Assembly: GCF_001649575.2 (NCBI RefSeq) | Contig: NC_051451.1 | Span: 26,644,010 to 26,708,009 of the forward strand | DNA length: 64,000 bases | Reading direction: 5' to 3' | Origin: Kryptolebias marmoratus | Lineage: Eukaryota > Chordata > Actinopteri > Cyprinodontiformes > Rivulidae | Part shown: piece after piece, positions 24,021-37,344 of the stretch | Position numbering within the stretch: position 1 is the stretch's first letter | How the letters are laid out: every line of letters begins with the position of its first letter | Notes under the pieces: model-generated | What the model was told of the DNA's origin: nothing | Seen by the model: the letters and a program-made list of their open reading frames with translations, nothing else | Databases searched by the model: none | Program-made: the position numbers and the translations under genes

Positions 24021-24070
24021 CTTCTGCCATCAAAGGTGGAGCGTTAACGTTTTGGTCCATGTGTGTGTTT

Positions 24071-24590
24071 GTACTGAAACTTTTAGAAAGTAATCAGTCT
24101 TATTTTTGATACTACAACTGACTGACTTTTGGAGTCAACCTGATTCAAAATGGCTGCCACAGCAAGGAAATCTTAGCAAACCCAAAAGAGACGACAACAT
24201 AGTCAGTTTTATAGATGTTGAGCTGTGTTAGTAGCTGAGAGTCATCCCCGACACGTAGCTCGAGGGCTAACAGATCTGTGTTTGCAGTTACCTACTGGAA
24301 TCAACTGTCTGTTAGCAAAATATCCAATTCAAGACGGCTGCCTCAGCCGACCGACCCTACGAAACAGTAAAAAGGTTTTACATCGGTCAGGTTTACAGAT
24401 ATTGAGCTAAGATTTAGTGTGGTAGTAGCTGAGAGTCATTCCCAGCACATACTTCAAGCCCTAACAGATCATGAGAAGGTTTTTCTCAAGGTTTGACCAA
24501 AGCGGCTATAACTCCATCTTTTGTCAACATAAGATGATGTCAGACATGAAAGGCAGTGGGTGACATGCATTCCTTTGAGAAATGCTAGTA
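24071..24590 (+). repeat. Family A repeat, copy 7 (two modules)
   Basis: Two internal blocks in tandem. The first passes 'acttttggagtcaacctgat', 'atggctgccacagc' and 'tagtagctgagagtcatcc' (24230). The second restarts at 'ctgttagcaaaatatcc' (24310), passes 'tgtggtagtagctgagagt' (24420) and ends in 'ggcagtgggtgacatgcat' and 'gagaaatgctag'. The start of the first module is truncated. Confidence 0.85.
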
Positions 24591-24599
24591 TTTTAATTT

Positions 24600-26697
24600 A
24601 TTTTGTTTTCTTTGCCTAAGTTTACAGTTTGTATGGAGTGTTTTTCATATAATGGCCGACAAATAAACAGCCTGAACCTGTTAGCCTTTGCCTCTCACTG
24701 TTTTAGTTGTTTTGGTGTTTTTAAAAAATCCTACTGAACAATCCAATTTCTTATTGTCTTTCTTTCATTTGTTTCCCAGCTGCAGGACGGATGTTTCACA
24801 TTTCTAAATGAAAAACTGAAACAATAAAACAATACGAGACGTTTCAGTCAACGGTCGTCGGCGCAGAGCATCAGGCTGACGCAAGAATAGATCCTGTTGC
24901 CCGGCAATTGGACCGTCATGGCGCTGAGGGAACCTTGCAGTGTGGAGGACTTGTAGCGTAGCAACGCACGATTCACGGCATAAATACGTAAGCTGCATCT
25001 TACACCCCAAATAAACGTGCAAGTGAAGTTATACCCCAAGAGACATGCAGTTTGATGTTGACACTCGACTTCATATTAGGAGATTGTATTTTCTACATTG
25101 TTATATATCACAATATCTGACCCAGTTGAAGAGAGTTTATTCTAAAATAAGCTTCCTGCAGCTGTAGAAAAGAGAAGTTACCTTAATGAAATATGGTAAA
25201 CATGCCGCCCTCAGGGGTTTCTCATTCTTATGGCTTTTAAATGTTTGGTTCAACAAAGAGACCAAATAACCATTAACAGGTGCTACGGTTTAATAATTAA
25301 CATATGAAATGGGCTAATTAGTTCAGCAGCATCTGTCAGGAATTTAATAAAACTCGATTTGTGAATGAAGCGTTTGTGTCAAAATTATATATTTTTATCA
25401 ACATCTTGAAGCCTTTGTCACATTAAATCAAACAGTGGGTGGTGTGTTTTTACTGTAAACAAATGCTGGATGCAGTTTGAATCAGATGATGGTATTTACA
25501 TTATAAAGACGCTACATTCGCTCAAAGGCAGCGATGTTCATTGGAATGTTGTGCTTTTGTGCCTCTCAGATGCATCTAACTTAATCAAAGCAGCAGCTTA
25601 ATCAAACAGTTTAAGCTGCTGCCTCTAGCTCAACTTTTTGCATAGTGACACAAAACCCATATCAGTGTTTTTACCTACTAAATTAGGAAAAGTGATAATT
25701 CACAGTTGGATCCTGGATTAGCAGAACAGGAACAGTGGAGATTAGTGCAAGATGAGGAGAAAAGTTTCAATAAAAGTTTGATGGGAAAGAGAAAAAGTAT
25801 TCTGGACAGCTGATTGATTTCGTAATTAAAAACATCAGTTTCTCTTTCTGGCAGAACAAGTTCTTCTTTCAGATAGTGTGTAGAAGTGAAAAGTCAAGGT
25901 TCTGGTGGTTCAAACAATCAATTTAAAACTTTAATAAAGGACTTTAGGGGCCACTGAGGAGGAAAAATACAAACAAAAGACATCATCTTTACAATGACTT
26001 CAGCAAAATCACTAATGTATCTGTAAGAACTCCACGGACTATTGGTTCTAAAAGATAAACTATGTTGTTGCTCATTATTTTAATAAGCAATCCCCTTTGA
26101 ATTCACAGCGTTTCTGGGCTTTGGGGCCGCAGAGGATTAATGGTCCTGCGTGTGAAACTGAAGGTTATTCTGCAGAGCAAAGGTCAGAGTAAATTAAACA
26201 TATCAGGCTGAATGAAAATGGGAGGGTTTAATAAAAGGAATTAAACGCCACACCTGCAACGAGATGAAGAAAGTGTATGAAAGGTAATCATAGTTCATTA
26301 GAAAAGTGCTTCAGGAGCAGAACTCTGACATTCCCGTTAGGGGAAATTAGATTTCCTGCAGGGGGAGGATCTGCCCGACCCGGTCTTCAAATGGCCTTTA
26401 TATGAAGAGGTTCACTTTTTATAACGATCCACTTTGAATTCTGAGCCTCCAAGTCTGCAGCAACGACACAAACATCTTCCAGGTTTAGGAGTTCAGGCTC
26501 TGCAGAGAACTGGTTCCCTCATCCAGGTGACTGCGTTAAAACTGAACGTGCATCGTGTAAAAAAAACTATAAGCTGCTTGATGCCAAAACAGAACACAGA
26601 CAGAATTAAAGATGCCCCAAATTTCCCCCCAGAGTTTTAAACTCGGATCATCATTGTGTTGAGAAATAGCAGAAACCATAAAACTAACATTATTTTG
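24600..26697. other. Intergenic stretch, nothing recognised
   Basis: Two overlapping minus-strand frames near 24.80-25.04 kb are chance products. No exon, RNA gene or repeat family recognised. Confidence 0.4.
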
Positions 26698-27200
26698 GAC
26701 GATCTAATGCATTAACGCAAGATGTCACGCTCAAAGTATGTGTTATGAATGACTTTCAGCTACTACCACATTAAACTTTAGCTCATTATCTTCAAAACTG
26801 ACTGAGTTAGAACCATTGTTGTGTTGGTTAATGTTCATTAGCTGTGGTGGCCATCTTAAACTGGATTTTCTCCCAATTTTAATCAACTGAAGATATATAC
26901 CCAGCGATTACCTTCTGACGGTTTCATTAAAATCCATCCCGTGGGTCGTGAGATATTTTGCTAACAGGTTAATTGTCACTTTAACAAATATAGTTAAAGC
27001 TTTAAGCAAAACTTGAAGTGTTTTGAATGATTCTCAGCTAGTTCCACATTGAATTTTAGCTCAATATCTGCAAAACTGATAGAATTATATCCATTTTTGT
27101 GTTTTCTAAGTCAGTTGACTGCAGCGGCCATCTTGAATTGGACTGACTCTTCGGCATAAAAATATTTTCTTCAAATTCTTCCAGATGCATATTTTGAGGC
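26698..27200 (-). repeat. Family A repeat, copy 8 (two modules, no palindrome)
   Basis: The first internal block runs from 'gctcaaagtatgtgttatg' to 'gtgagatattttgctaacagg' (26968). A second restarts at 'gaatgattctcagctag' (27024) and runs to 'catcttgaattggactgact'. The palindromic end is absent or unrecognisable on the left. Confidence 0.8.
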
Positions 27201-27204
27201 GTTA

Positions 27205-28187
27205 CAACGAGAATATCAAGGATTCTTTAAAAGCATCTCACATTTAAAATGTTAGTTTCATCCGTCAGAAAGAAAAGAGCTAACTCAGAATCATGTACAG
27301 AAGGAAACTGCAAATCACAAATTCTGTTCCATTACGACAAAAGCAGTTTGCAAAAAAAAAAAAGTCAAGATGATCCCGTGTAAAAATTAAAACTCACACT
27401 TCAGAGAGCCTGAAAGGACAGCTTGTTCTCACATGAAAAACAGAAAAATCAGCTTTAAAAAACAACATTAGGCTTGATACCCTCCTACAAGCTCATCTGA
27501 CAATAATCATGACCTAGTTTTTAATTTTCCTTGTGATATTTGCTGAACATTACTCACAGTGTAGATCTTGACTCATCTATGTCGTGTTTTATTTTCCATC
27601 CGAGTGCTTTTCAGCAAACATTAATGATGTTAAGAGACAAGAGAGTCAGTTTCACAAATAACGTCTCCTTTCAGCGAATGAGGATCAGAAGATCCACTTT
27701 TAACTCTTGTTTTTTTATAAATCTTCACAACTGTAGGTTTGTTCGCGCTTTCTGCTTTCGATTCAGGCATTTTCAGCTGCAGAAGATTGACAATTTTACA
27801 GAAAAAAGCTCCAAAAAATGAAATCATCAAAAACCAGCACAAGCAGAATGAACAAGTTTTTATTTATTTGTTTTTTTGCTTTGACAGCCTGTCAAAAACA
27901 CAGTTTTTTCTTACATGAAAGTCATATTGTACTGTTATTATCGCTGCATCAGTTAGGGAGGAGCATTTCATGCAAAACACTTCGTGAAAATCACTCATAA
28001 TTATTCAGTTGTTTTTCCAAATATCTCCCCCGACCACCCACACATCTTCAGTCACGTTTGCACTTCCCGTCCAGTTTTTGGTGAGAAAAACAGTTTTGTT
28101 TTTTTTCTAAATGCTTTCCAAACTTATTGGTGGATCTGAGCTTTTCAGAAACATAGAAGCCTGTTTTATGCTTGGTATCATTTTGTG
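27205..28187. other. Intergenic stretch, nothing recognised
   Basis: Several short frames (60-93 aa) on both strands with no recognisable motif. The right end abuts the target duplication of the hAT-type MITE. Confidence 0.4.
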
Positions 28188-28195
28188 CCCCAAAC

Positions 28196-28876
28196 CAGTG
28201 GCGTCACTAGGCCTGTTTTAGGGGGGCTTCAGCCCCCCTAAAATGTTTTCAAGCCCCCCTAAATAATTTTGGTGTCAAATTTTTTTTTTTTTTTAATTAA
28301 TTTATTTATTTTTTTACAAAAATTCAATATAATGTGGCCAGAATATGAGTTTAAGTAAATAACCATATATTATTTCATTATTAACTCAAATATATGATCA
28401 TAAATCTGTCAGTTTTCGTTTTCTTTACAGTGTAAGGTAGAGATCCTCTTTGGTGCGTCGTTATCAAATCCATTCCACTTGTTCTTATTTTCTACAGAAG
28501 CTTTCTTGTGTCAGTTAATCTAAATCAGTTTTGTGGAATAACTGAGAGATTTTATATAACTGGGTATACACCAGCACCAAACATTATAGTGTACATTAGC
28601 TGGCATTTAATACAGTATAGTAATATTCAATTCACAAAATAAAAATAAAAAAATGTTAAATTTTTTTGTTAAAACTGTAAACATATTTCCTGTTTGTTAA
28701 TGTTCTGAATAAAAATATAACTGGTTGCTTAAAACGTTTACACAGTAAGGTATCTGTTAAATGTGTCCAAAAATGTGGAAAAGCAACTCAGGTTTTGTTA
28801 GCTGTTTGAGAAATTTTGTTCTCGCCCACTACGTTTGCTAAGCCCCCCTTGTCCTTAAAACCTAGTGACGCCCCTG
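28196..28876. mobile_element. hAT-type non-autonomous transposon (681 bp)
   Basis: Flanked by a perfect 8-bp direct repeat, ccccaaac (28188-28195 and 28877-28884). The ends are inverted repeats: cagtggcgtcactagg on the left and cctagtgacgcccctg on the right, 15 of 16 matching. The inversion continues less perfectly through the 'ggggggctt/aagcccccc' words. An 8-bp target duplication and CAG-type ends are the hAT signature. The AT-rich interior has no transposase. The perfect target duplication and good ends suggest a fairly recent insertion. Confidence 0.93.
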
Positions 28877-28884
28877 CCCCAAAC

Positions 28885-31800
28885 GAATATGAGGTGGAGT
28901 CTGTCGAGCTTTATCCAGGTCCTGTCTCCGTCAGGGTTTGATCATGAGCTGAACGGGTTAATACCGTTTTCTGAACATGCTCATGAAAGAGGTGTCACAA
29001 ACTCCCAGGCCACAAGATTTCCTGTCAATCTGAAAACTGCATCATAATTCTGTCAGGTGAAATTAGTACTGAATGTGGCAGCAGTTCACCAACAGGTCAG
29101 GCACTAGGACCACGCGGCACTCCAGCCATGGTGAGCAGCTTCCTCTGCATCTCCTGCAGCTACGTGCTGAGAGGAAGAGCCTCAGTTGGGTGTTTATTTC
29201 AAAGAAACAAACTTAAATCTGAGTTTTAAAGCAGAGAAATTAAAGTTTGAACCACGTGGTAATCCATTTAATTTGTTTCTATCGAACTTTGAGATGGAGG
29301 TGAATCGGACTGTAACGCCCTTCTGCTCTCAGATTGAGCAGCTTTTCTCTGTGTTGGAAATAATATTTAAAAATACACACAGAGGAGTTTCACTCTGATG
29401 TCCTGAGAGTTTCCACCATTCCCCGCCGGCGTGTCTAAGCTTCTTTCATTTATTTTCATTGTTTTTTTGTTTTTTTTGGGATGTCCTGTGGCAAAATGTT
29501 TTCTTAAGATCAGTAAAAGTTAGAGAATTAAGATAAGAGTATAAAAATTTCAGGTAAACTCTTTGTTCTGGTTGATAAATTAGATAGTTTGAGAAAAGTT
29601 TATTTCATAATTTTGTATGAATATGCTAACATGAGAAATCTTAAAAAACATGGCAGACTTGATTTGTTTTTTTTTTTTGTTTGTTTAAGAAAATATCAGG
29701 AAAAAAAGTTGGACCCTAAATAGGTTTCTATTTTGGCTTTTGACCCTCCTGAGTTCAAAGGTCACAGCTTTAATGAGAAATTAGAAGATTATTCATAGTT
29801 GAGGCATCATCCTAAGGTCTGAAAAGACTCCGACAGGAAAGAGGCCAATCCGTTGAGTTTTTGGCAACTGCTTTTTTTCTTAAAAATATTTTTAAAATAT
29901 TGTCTCATTTTCATAAATTCATGTCCCAGCTCATAAGTTGTTTTTTTTTGTGAGCATGTTTTTTTCTCTGTATTTTGAAATGTCATTAATGTGGACGTTG
30001 TCGCCACCTACTGGCACGGAGTGGGTATTTCAGTGTTTTTGTTAGAATGTGTGGACAAAGAATAAGTCCCTAAAGTGGGTAAAAATGAACGTGTATTTGG
30101 TGGAGTGTGAAAAAGGCCTAAATATGGTGCTGAACCTGGAAAACAGCAGTCCTGTTTGCCCCGAGGCGTCCGTACCCTGCTCGTTTCCTGATCGTGGTGA
30201 GGAATTCTGATAAAAACCAAGCAGCCACCGGGCAAAGAGACTCCAGCCAAACATGTCTGCATCAGGGCTCTTTCTTCTTTCCTTCCCATTCCCCGAGCAA
30301 GTCTCTCCTTCATGTGAGACTTTTTCTTTCTCTGATCTCCTTCCTCCGGTTTGAAGCCCCGGGCCGAGTTGGCCACATCGGTCCCACGTGGGCCCTTAAC
30401 TGCCGAACTGTTGCTGAGCCTTTCAGCCTCTCATCCGCCTTCGACAATGCACATTTGAAGGAAGCTCATTCATTAAAAATGCCGCCTTTTAATCATTTAG
30501 GAACATGCAAGGGACGCATTCATTCCCGCGGCGTGGAACGGTGATCTGTGTGTGTCTTACAGACAAAACACAAGGCTAACAATTTATGCCAAGAAGTTGT
30601 TTTATTTATCTGTGTGTGAGCCGGCGTGTGTTTAAAGGCTTTAATATAGTTTAAACAAATGCCAGTATTTGTATGATAATCAGCGCCCTCGTGTATTAAT
30701 TACTTACGTATCTGAAACGTCTCAGTAGCCTCTTAAACTGGTCGTCCAGTTTCATTTGTTCTCAGTCCAACTTTGTGGGTTTAAGTGTTCTGCTCAGCAA
30801 GCCAATATTCTGTTTATAGGATGTGACCTTAGCTTTCTCTTTAGACTGCAGTCTGCTTGTATTTTTGTGAGTTTTGGACTCGCTCCAAGAAGTGTCCCTT
30901 TATTGATCCGAGTCTTTTTATTGCACATCAGTAGCCCTTAGAGTTTTTTTTTCAGTAATTTTATTGTACTTCATTAAAGCCTTCAGATAAGGATTCTGTG
31001 GTTTACTTGCTCTAGCTCAGTTTTGTTAAAAGCTCAATCAAACCGAAATTGCTTCATGTGAAACTATCTCTGTGACTCTAAAATATTAATAGCGATAGAC
31101 TCGGATCAATTTTACTCATCACTTATCTTTTGAATTATTCAAAAAGCAGCCCACATCTTAATCAGGTCTGATTTACTTTGTTCAGAGGAGGGGATTGTAA
31201 GGGAACAGAGGAGGGACATTTTTTTTTGTTTTCTTTTTTGAAGTTAGTTTAGAAATGATCCCAGACTTGTTGAACACAGCAATTAGATGAAAAGTGTAGA
31301 AAAGTCTGTTGATGTTGTAAAATGAAGAAATCTTTAATTATTTTCAGCTTTAAATAAGGCTCCGTCAACACTACGTTAAATATTCTTTCTCCGTTTATAT
31401 ATTTTTTCTCCCATCAACAAAAATAAACGATGGACAAAATGTCTCCGCCTCCTTTCATTGCTCAGATTGCTGTATGGAAGCTGCCATGTTTTATTTTTGG
31501 AACCAGAGTCTGCTCAGTTGGGATGCAGGGCTTTAAGCCCCGCCTACTTTCCTGCACACAATCATGCTGTTATTTTAGCATCAGTTAACCAAATGCAGCT
31601 AAACATATTAGAAAAATAATATTTGAATATGCAGCGGTTGCTTCAGAAATTCTAATTTCATTGTTTTATTAGCAGCTTTAATGTTTACATCGGCACTTTG
31701 AAACTTAACTGCCATTAAAATCTATCCAAGTCCTCGATCATGAATTTATTATAACTTTTTGTGTCGCTGTATTGTTATTTGTTTACATTGTCTGGGTATA

Positions 31801-31980
31801 AAAACCACAACCTCCAACTATTGAAATTTTCAAGAGAATTTACAGAAAATCAAGCCCAAAGTTGCTTATAATAAGTGGACTTTGTAACTGTGCCGATGCT
31901 GTAACAATGGGTTTAAAAACAGAGTTAAAAACATGCTTAACATTGCTAAAAATTCTTTCAAACTTGATTTTTTTGAGATT
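28885..31980. other. Intergenic stretch with a CTCF-like word
   Basis: No exon recognised. The minus strand at 30001-30014 reads CCAGTAGGTGGCGA, a full match to the CTCF core consensus. A 10-bp palindrome around an E-box (cccacgtggg) is at 30383-30392 in a GC-richer patch. The Tc1 or other transposons of the window do not extend here. Confidence 0.4.
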
Positions 31981-31985
31981 CTTTA

Positions 31986-32095
31986 ACCACAATATATCAA
32001 TATATTTGATATATTGCAAGTATACTTGACAAATACCATGCAATATATCAAATGTACTCGATATATTGTGATATTTCATGTATATTCAATATACT
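31986..32095. repeat. AT-rich inverted-repeat patch
   Basis: Repeated words 'caatatatc', 'gatatattg' and 'tcaatata' in both orientations over about 110 bp can pair with each other in several registers. No matching element elsewhere in the window. Confidence 0.6.
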
Positions 32096-35000
32096 TATTG
32101 CCCTTAATGTGGAGTCGTGTGGCGGGGGTCTGAGTTTGATCATTTGGACAAGACCTATTTAATTTAAAAAGCCATTTTTCTGCTTAAATCTAGGTTTTTA
32201 CGTCTGCTAATCTATACAGTTTATATCATTTTTATTCAGCTCACCTCTGACTTTTCTTTTTTTTTATTTATCTTGATAAACCAAGGCACTTTCATGTGTT
32301 TAAACTCTATAATGATTATACATAATATGAGTAAAATCAAAATTCAACACACAGTGGATTAAAGACAAATTTCTCTGGAAAGACACTTTTCTTTCTTTCT
32401 TTACCTTCAATATATCTTCTGTGGTGTGAAAACTGGACACATTTTTGTTCAGGAAACCGAAAGGTTTTAAAACTAAAACAGGCAAGAACAAAAACATCGT
32501 AAAGAACTGAGCAGATGTTGTTCCTGCTGATGTTCACAACAGAAAACAGTCCAGAGAGGGTTTATCTCCATTTAGGCACTTGGGTTCTTCACAATACTCC
32601 AGGCCTGTAGTCTGAAGGTTATCCAGGTTACTCTGATACATTTCCTGCAAACACTTGTGTTCAGCGCCTGCTCCTCAAGGTCCTTTGGCTTGCTCCCTGA
32701 AAGGAAAGGTTGACCCGTCTGGGTCCCTGCTGATGCATTTGACAGCACCTTCCTCCTTCAATGAGAAACCCCGTGGCAGATCCACGTTATGGCGTTTTAG
32801 GCTAAAAGCCTCGACAGGAAGAGGTTTGATCTCCAATGACATTGTACTTTCCGTTCTTGCTCTGGAACTAAACTCTTCACCTGACGCCTTAAAAGCCCGG
32901 AAAGTTCACAACTATGAGTCGCATTTATGGCTTTTTTTCTGCTTTTCATTGGTTCATTCTATAAAATTAGGCCTAATTACTAATTTTCCTTAATAAATGA
33001 GCATTTTTTGTTCAAAATTTATAAAAATAAATTGCAACAAGCTATTCTGTAAACACTTTTTAAGGTAACTGTGTGTAAACAAGAACAAAATTAGTGTCAT
33101 CTTAAATATTTTTAACAGCTAAATGAGTGACATAGATTGTGTTTTTTTGTTTTAATTTAAAATAAACTTTGTGTAAATTACCTTCTGAGTGGTGCTTTCT
33201 CGAGGAAAAGTCCAGAGTCGTCGCTCATTTCTTTAGGTTTTGTTTCCATTAGTCTGGTAATCTTTTAATCAGCGGTTCTCAAGGCTTTCTGAAGGTCTTT
33301 TAAATTTACTTTTAACTCACTTTGAGGTACAAGGACCAGAAGGACTCGACAGAAACTTACTGATGAAGCCGAAAAAGTCCAATGAAAAAACATTTAAAAC
33401 TTTGAAAAATGCTGGAGAACTACAGATCAGGGTCACTTTTAAAATTCAGAACAAAATCTGGTTCTTTTGTAGGAAAACATAAAGAAACTTTAAAGGAAAT
33501 TCAGCATCTGTCAACTTTCTTTCCTAAAGCCCTAAGCTGGCAAAATGGCCGACGTTTTGATGTATAAACTGAACAAGAGGCATAAGGAGAACCAAGATTT
33601 TTTTTTTAAATGGTAAAGCTGCTTGCAGTGACTTGTTATGGTCACCATGGTAACCACAGACCTGTGTCTGTCACTCCCTGACAACACTAGAAAAGTAAAC
33701 CTCAGATAAACCGTCACCGTGCAAAAACTACGAGTCGGCACGTGAATTATTTTGGGTCCGCAGTGTCACACACAAATTAAAATGTCTGTTTTGATGCATA
33801 AACTGCAAAAGAAGTGTAATTGTTATGGAAAGTAAGAAAAGGTAATTAGTAAAAGTTTGAAAAGTTCTGGCAGCTTCAAAGTTAATTTGTGCAAAATGTG
33901 TAAAAACTCTTAATGGTATCAAAAGGTCAGTTCAGACATTTAAAGTCCAACTTTCTGTGACCCATTAAAACTTGATATTTCTGCTGTGAAGACTGAGCTG
34001 TAGAGCTACAAAGAGGGCTGGGTTTTCTCATCTGTTTCTACAAAATGTGTGGTTGGGGAAATTCATAGTGACTTTCAATCACGCCATGATGTACGGCTAC
34101 CAAAAGTCACAGCAGACTGTTTCTAATTTTCTGCCTGGGTTTAAAGCTGAGGGACGAGTAACGACTCAAAAATTGTGACAGAAATGGAAAAATTAAAGAA
34201 GGGATAGTAATAAGGATGCCTTACAGTTTGTTGAATCGAAAGCCTTTGTCTTCAGTGTCATAAAGGCACATTTTTTACCAAAATAAATCACCATAGTAAG
34301 CTATGTAACATCTGACAAACCGTTTAAATGTGGTCAGGCCAAACTGTTAAGTGTAATTGATTCTTGACATTATAGTTAAGCTAAAAAACTACTTGAGTTA
34401 CATAAAATAAATCTTAGATGTCAAACAGTGAAAGGAAATCATAACTCAATTACTGCGCCACATTTAAACATTCAGCAAACAATGGCAAATAATCACTAAA
34501 TTTCACCACAGTGTAATTATGTTAGCGACATGACATGATATGATAAATTAATTGACTCATTTGCACTACTGACAGTTTTCTGCCTCTTTTTTCCTGCTTG
34601 TATCAATGGTGTTTTTGCTGTAACGGTTTTTATATTCTTCACACCTCTTCTTGCATCTTGCACTTCTCATAAATATGTCAGTGTCTGTTTATTTCATGCA
34701 GAAGAAGCATCAAATGATGTGTGAAATGCCCCCTTTTTTATGTGAACGGGCACAGACTCTGAGCACGAAAGCCTGGGTTAATTAGGAAACATCATAAGCA
34801 AAGTTATATCTGACTGGAGTTTTCGGCTTTGTGGAGACAGCTGACGCAGAGAAAGTTGGGCTGTGTTGACCTTGCTTTGTACGACGGTCCTCTGATTATC
34901 AGTAAGCCTAGTTGTTAGTGACTTGATACTAATTTGCTCCGCTGTTGGTGCACAGTGGTTTCAGACGGAACCAGGAATCCACAACAGAAAAATGTTGCTG

Positions 35001-35319
35001 AAAGGTTTGAAGCGAACGTTAAACAGTTTTGATCAGCAGCTTACATCCACTCATATTTGGGGCTTTAAATGATTTATTTGAATTGTTTTCTTTTTCGTGG
35101 TGCAATGATTATGCAACATAGAACTTCAGTGGTTTTGAAAAATAAAAACTGGACTCACAAGTTGGAATTTATTGTGTATTTTCTCTAATCCACACAGGGT
35201 CAAAGTTATTAATACAAACTCAAATATATACATATTTTAAAAACGTGTTGCTGAAGGTTCTTTGATGCCTTTTATTTTGACAAAACCAAGGCCTTCTAGC
35301 TTCTTGTTAGTGATCATGA
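32096..35319. other. Intergenic stretch, nothing recognised
   Basis: AT-rich, with short frames up to 112 aa and no motif. No RNA gene, family repeat or transposon end recognised. Confidence 0.4.
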
Positions 35320-36440
35320 TTGACTGCAGCTGGTAGTTTCTCTTTGCCAAGATAAAAAGGATTTGTTTGGCAGCACGCATTGGATTGACCAACACTCATC
35401 TGTCTGCCTCAGATGAAAGATGTTAAGGAACAACCCGTGAACCACCAGACTTACCATGAGAGGTGAGCTTGGTGGCTGAGAGGCTCCAAGAAAGAAGTCC
35501 TGCTCCAAAAAAAGACACCTCCGAGCTCGATGGACGAGCCCAATGCCTTCTGTGGAAAGAACCTGAGAACGCTGTACCAACTGTCAAGCATGGTGGTGGT
35601 GGCATCATGCTGTGAGGCTGGTGGAATAAAAAATATTCTTCTATTTCTTCAACCCCAGTGCGATCCGGATCATAATCTGCATCTGCACCAAAATTTAATC
35701 TGTTGTTTTTTTGTTTCAACCCTAACATTTCCTGAACATTTCATCCAAATCTGTTCATCAGTTTTTACCAGATCTTTGTTAAAAGACAGACAAACAAACC
35801 AACGAACACAACCGGAAACAGAACCTCCTTGGAGGAGGAAACAAAAGGGTCACATGTAGGAGCAGAGACTAGTTTTTAACAAAGGTGTTACCTTGGACCT
35901 TGACCTTTGACCCCATGAACCTGTGGAGTTTGACATTCCTGTTATCCAGCTGCAGTGTTGGAGCATGGGCTGATTTGTGACCTTGACCTTTGACCTTGAA
36001 CTTTCACCACAGCAGCACTAGAATTTAATGACTTGTTCCTGGTATCATGTTGGATGTTCCCTGAAAATGTTGTGAAAATCTGTTCATAACTTTTTGAGTA
36101 ATCTTGCCCACAGACAGACAGACCTCCTCGGTAGAGGTAATCAGCAGCTGAACGGTTCAAACTTGGACACGGTTTGGTGATCCAATGATCCCAAACACAT
36201 CAGAGCTGGTTTCTGATTGGTTAAATCAGGCTTTCCCCAAAGCCCCGACCTGAACCCAGCTGTAAATTTGTGGACTTTGCTTAAAAGCTGACAGAAAAAA
36301 CAACCAATTTAAATTAATTCTGCCAAGAAGATCTGCAGTGAAACATGCCACCAGGATTCTACCAGAAGCTTGTGGATGGATACAAAAAGACTGGTCCAGG
36401 TGCAACTAGCTAAGAGATATTTATCCAAATAATATGTGAG
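35320..36440 (+). pseudogene. Tc1-like transposase remnant, interrupted
   Basis: The plus strand carries blocks typical of a Tc1/mariner DDE transposase gene. The left part ends with 'actgtcaagcatggtggtgg' and 'ggcatcatgctgtg' (35578-35615), which encodes the V-K-H-G-G-G-G type stretch. The right part (36180-36430) has 'gatcccaaacacatcag', 'ccaaagccccgacctgaaccc', 'aatttgtggactttgctta' and 'agcttgtggatggatac'. These correspond to the second catalytic Asp region (QQDNDPKHTS type), the S-P-D-L-N-P motif and the C-terminus. Frames are broken and the terminal inverted repeats are not clear. About 0.55 kb of unrelated repeat (family E) lies in the middle. Dead copy. Confidence 0.8.
35621..36176 (+). 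repeat. Family E repeat pair inserted in the Tc1 remnant
   Basis: Two related tails, each of the form 'catccaaatctgttcat...' then 'gacagacaaac' then 'cctcc(t/c)(t/c)gg(a/t)(a/g)gagg', lie at about 35730-35835 and 36060-36141. Between them are two 'gaccttgacctttgacc' blocks. The pattern is that of a common fish repeat tail. The TGACCTTTGACCT word at 35984-35996 is a perfect direct-repeat-1 nuclear-receptor motif (reverse strand AGGTCA-A-AGGTCA). A one-mismatch version is at 35901-35913. Confidence 0.65.
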
Positions 36441-37344
36441 CCTGTGTGAATGAGCTGAGAGTGAGTCTCATTAAATGATCAACTAAGTGTAACTTAACCC
36501 TGTGCAGCTGTGTGTACTGAGCAGAGGCAAATAAAACGAGCCACGTGAGGCTTCAGAAAGCGCTGACTCCTGCAGCCATTCCAGGTGTTTAACTGCGGAG
36601 GTCACAGCTCCATATTAGAGAAAAAAGATGTCTGACATACGGTGCCAAGAGTGAAATGGATTCTGAGTCAATTTAATACCCAGCTTTGGCTCAACCTTGT
36701 CTGTGATCTCCGTTGAGTACTTTGAAGCCATCTTTGCGATGAGAACACAAACTTTCAGATGACAGGGCTGGATTTGATATATACGTAGAAAAAATACTGA
36801 ATGTTAAATCTGATTTACCTTTTTCATTTATTCGTTCAAGCATATGCACATTAATAACGACACCTTTTTTATGCAATATACTTCCATGTTTCTGAGATAT
36901 ATCTGGAGGTGACTTTTTGGTGCAGAGGAAAGTAAAGTGGAGGTTCTTTTTTTTAAGAAAGAGAGACAGAGAAATATAGTTGCTGTTAAGAAAGTCTGGC
37001 TCTTTGATTTAAGCCCAGGATAGACAACTCTGGAGTGCAGAAAGCTGCGAAATTCGCTCCATTCCCCAAGCAGTCCCACTTTGCTGAAGAAAAAGAGTTG
37101 TTAAGGTCACTGGTAAACCCTGAAGTATACGCTTCGCAACAATAGTTTCAGAGGAGGGAGTAAAATATCACTTTACAGGCCTAACACTTTGAAACACAAA
37201 GCTCACAGGGGAAAACGCTTGTTGCTCTTTAAAGTGCTAAAGATTTCACAGATTTTATTTCTCTGAACAGATGTGTTCAACAAGAAAGAAAAAATTCTCA
37301 GTTGATACCCTGACTCGCATAAATGGTGTCTAATTTTCTGACAA
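36441..37344. other. Intergenic stretch, nothing recognised
   Basis: Short minus-strand frames of 61 and 83 aa with no motif. No repeat family recognised. Confidence 0.4.
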
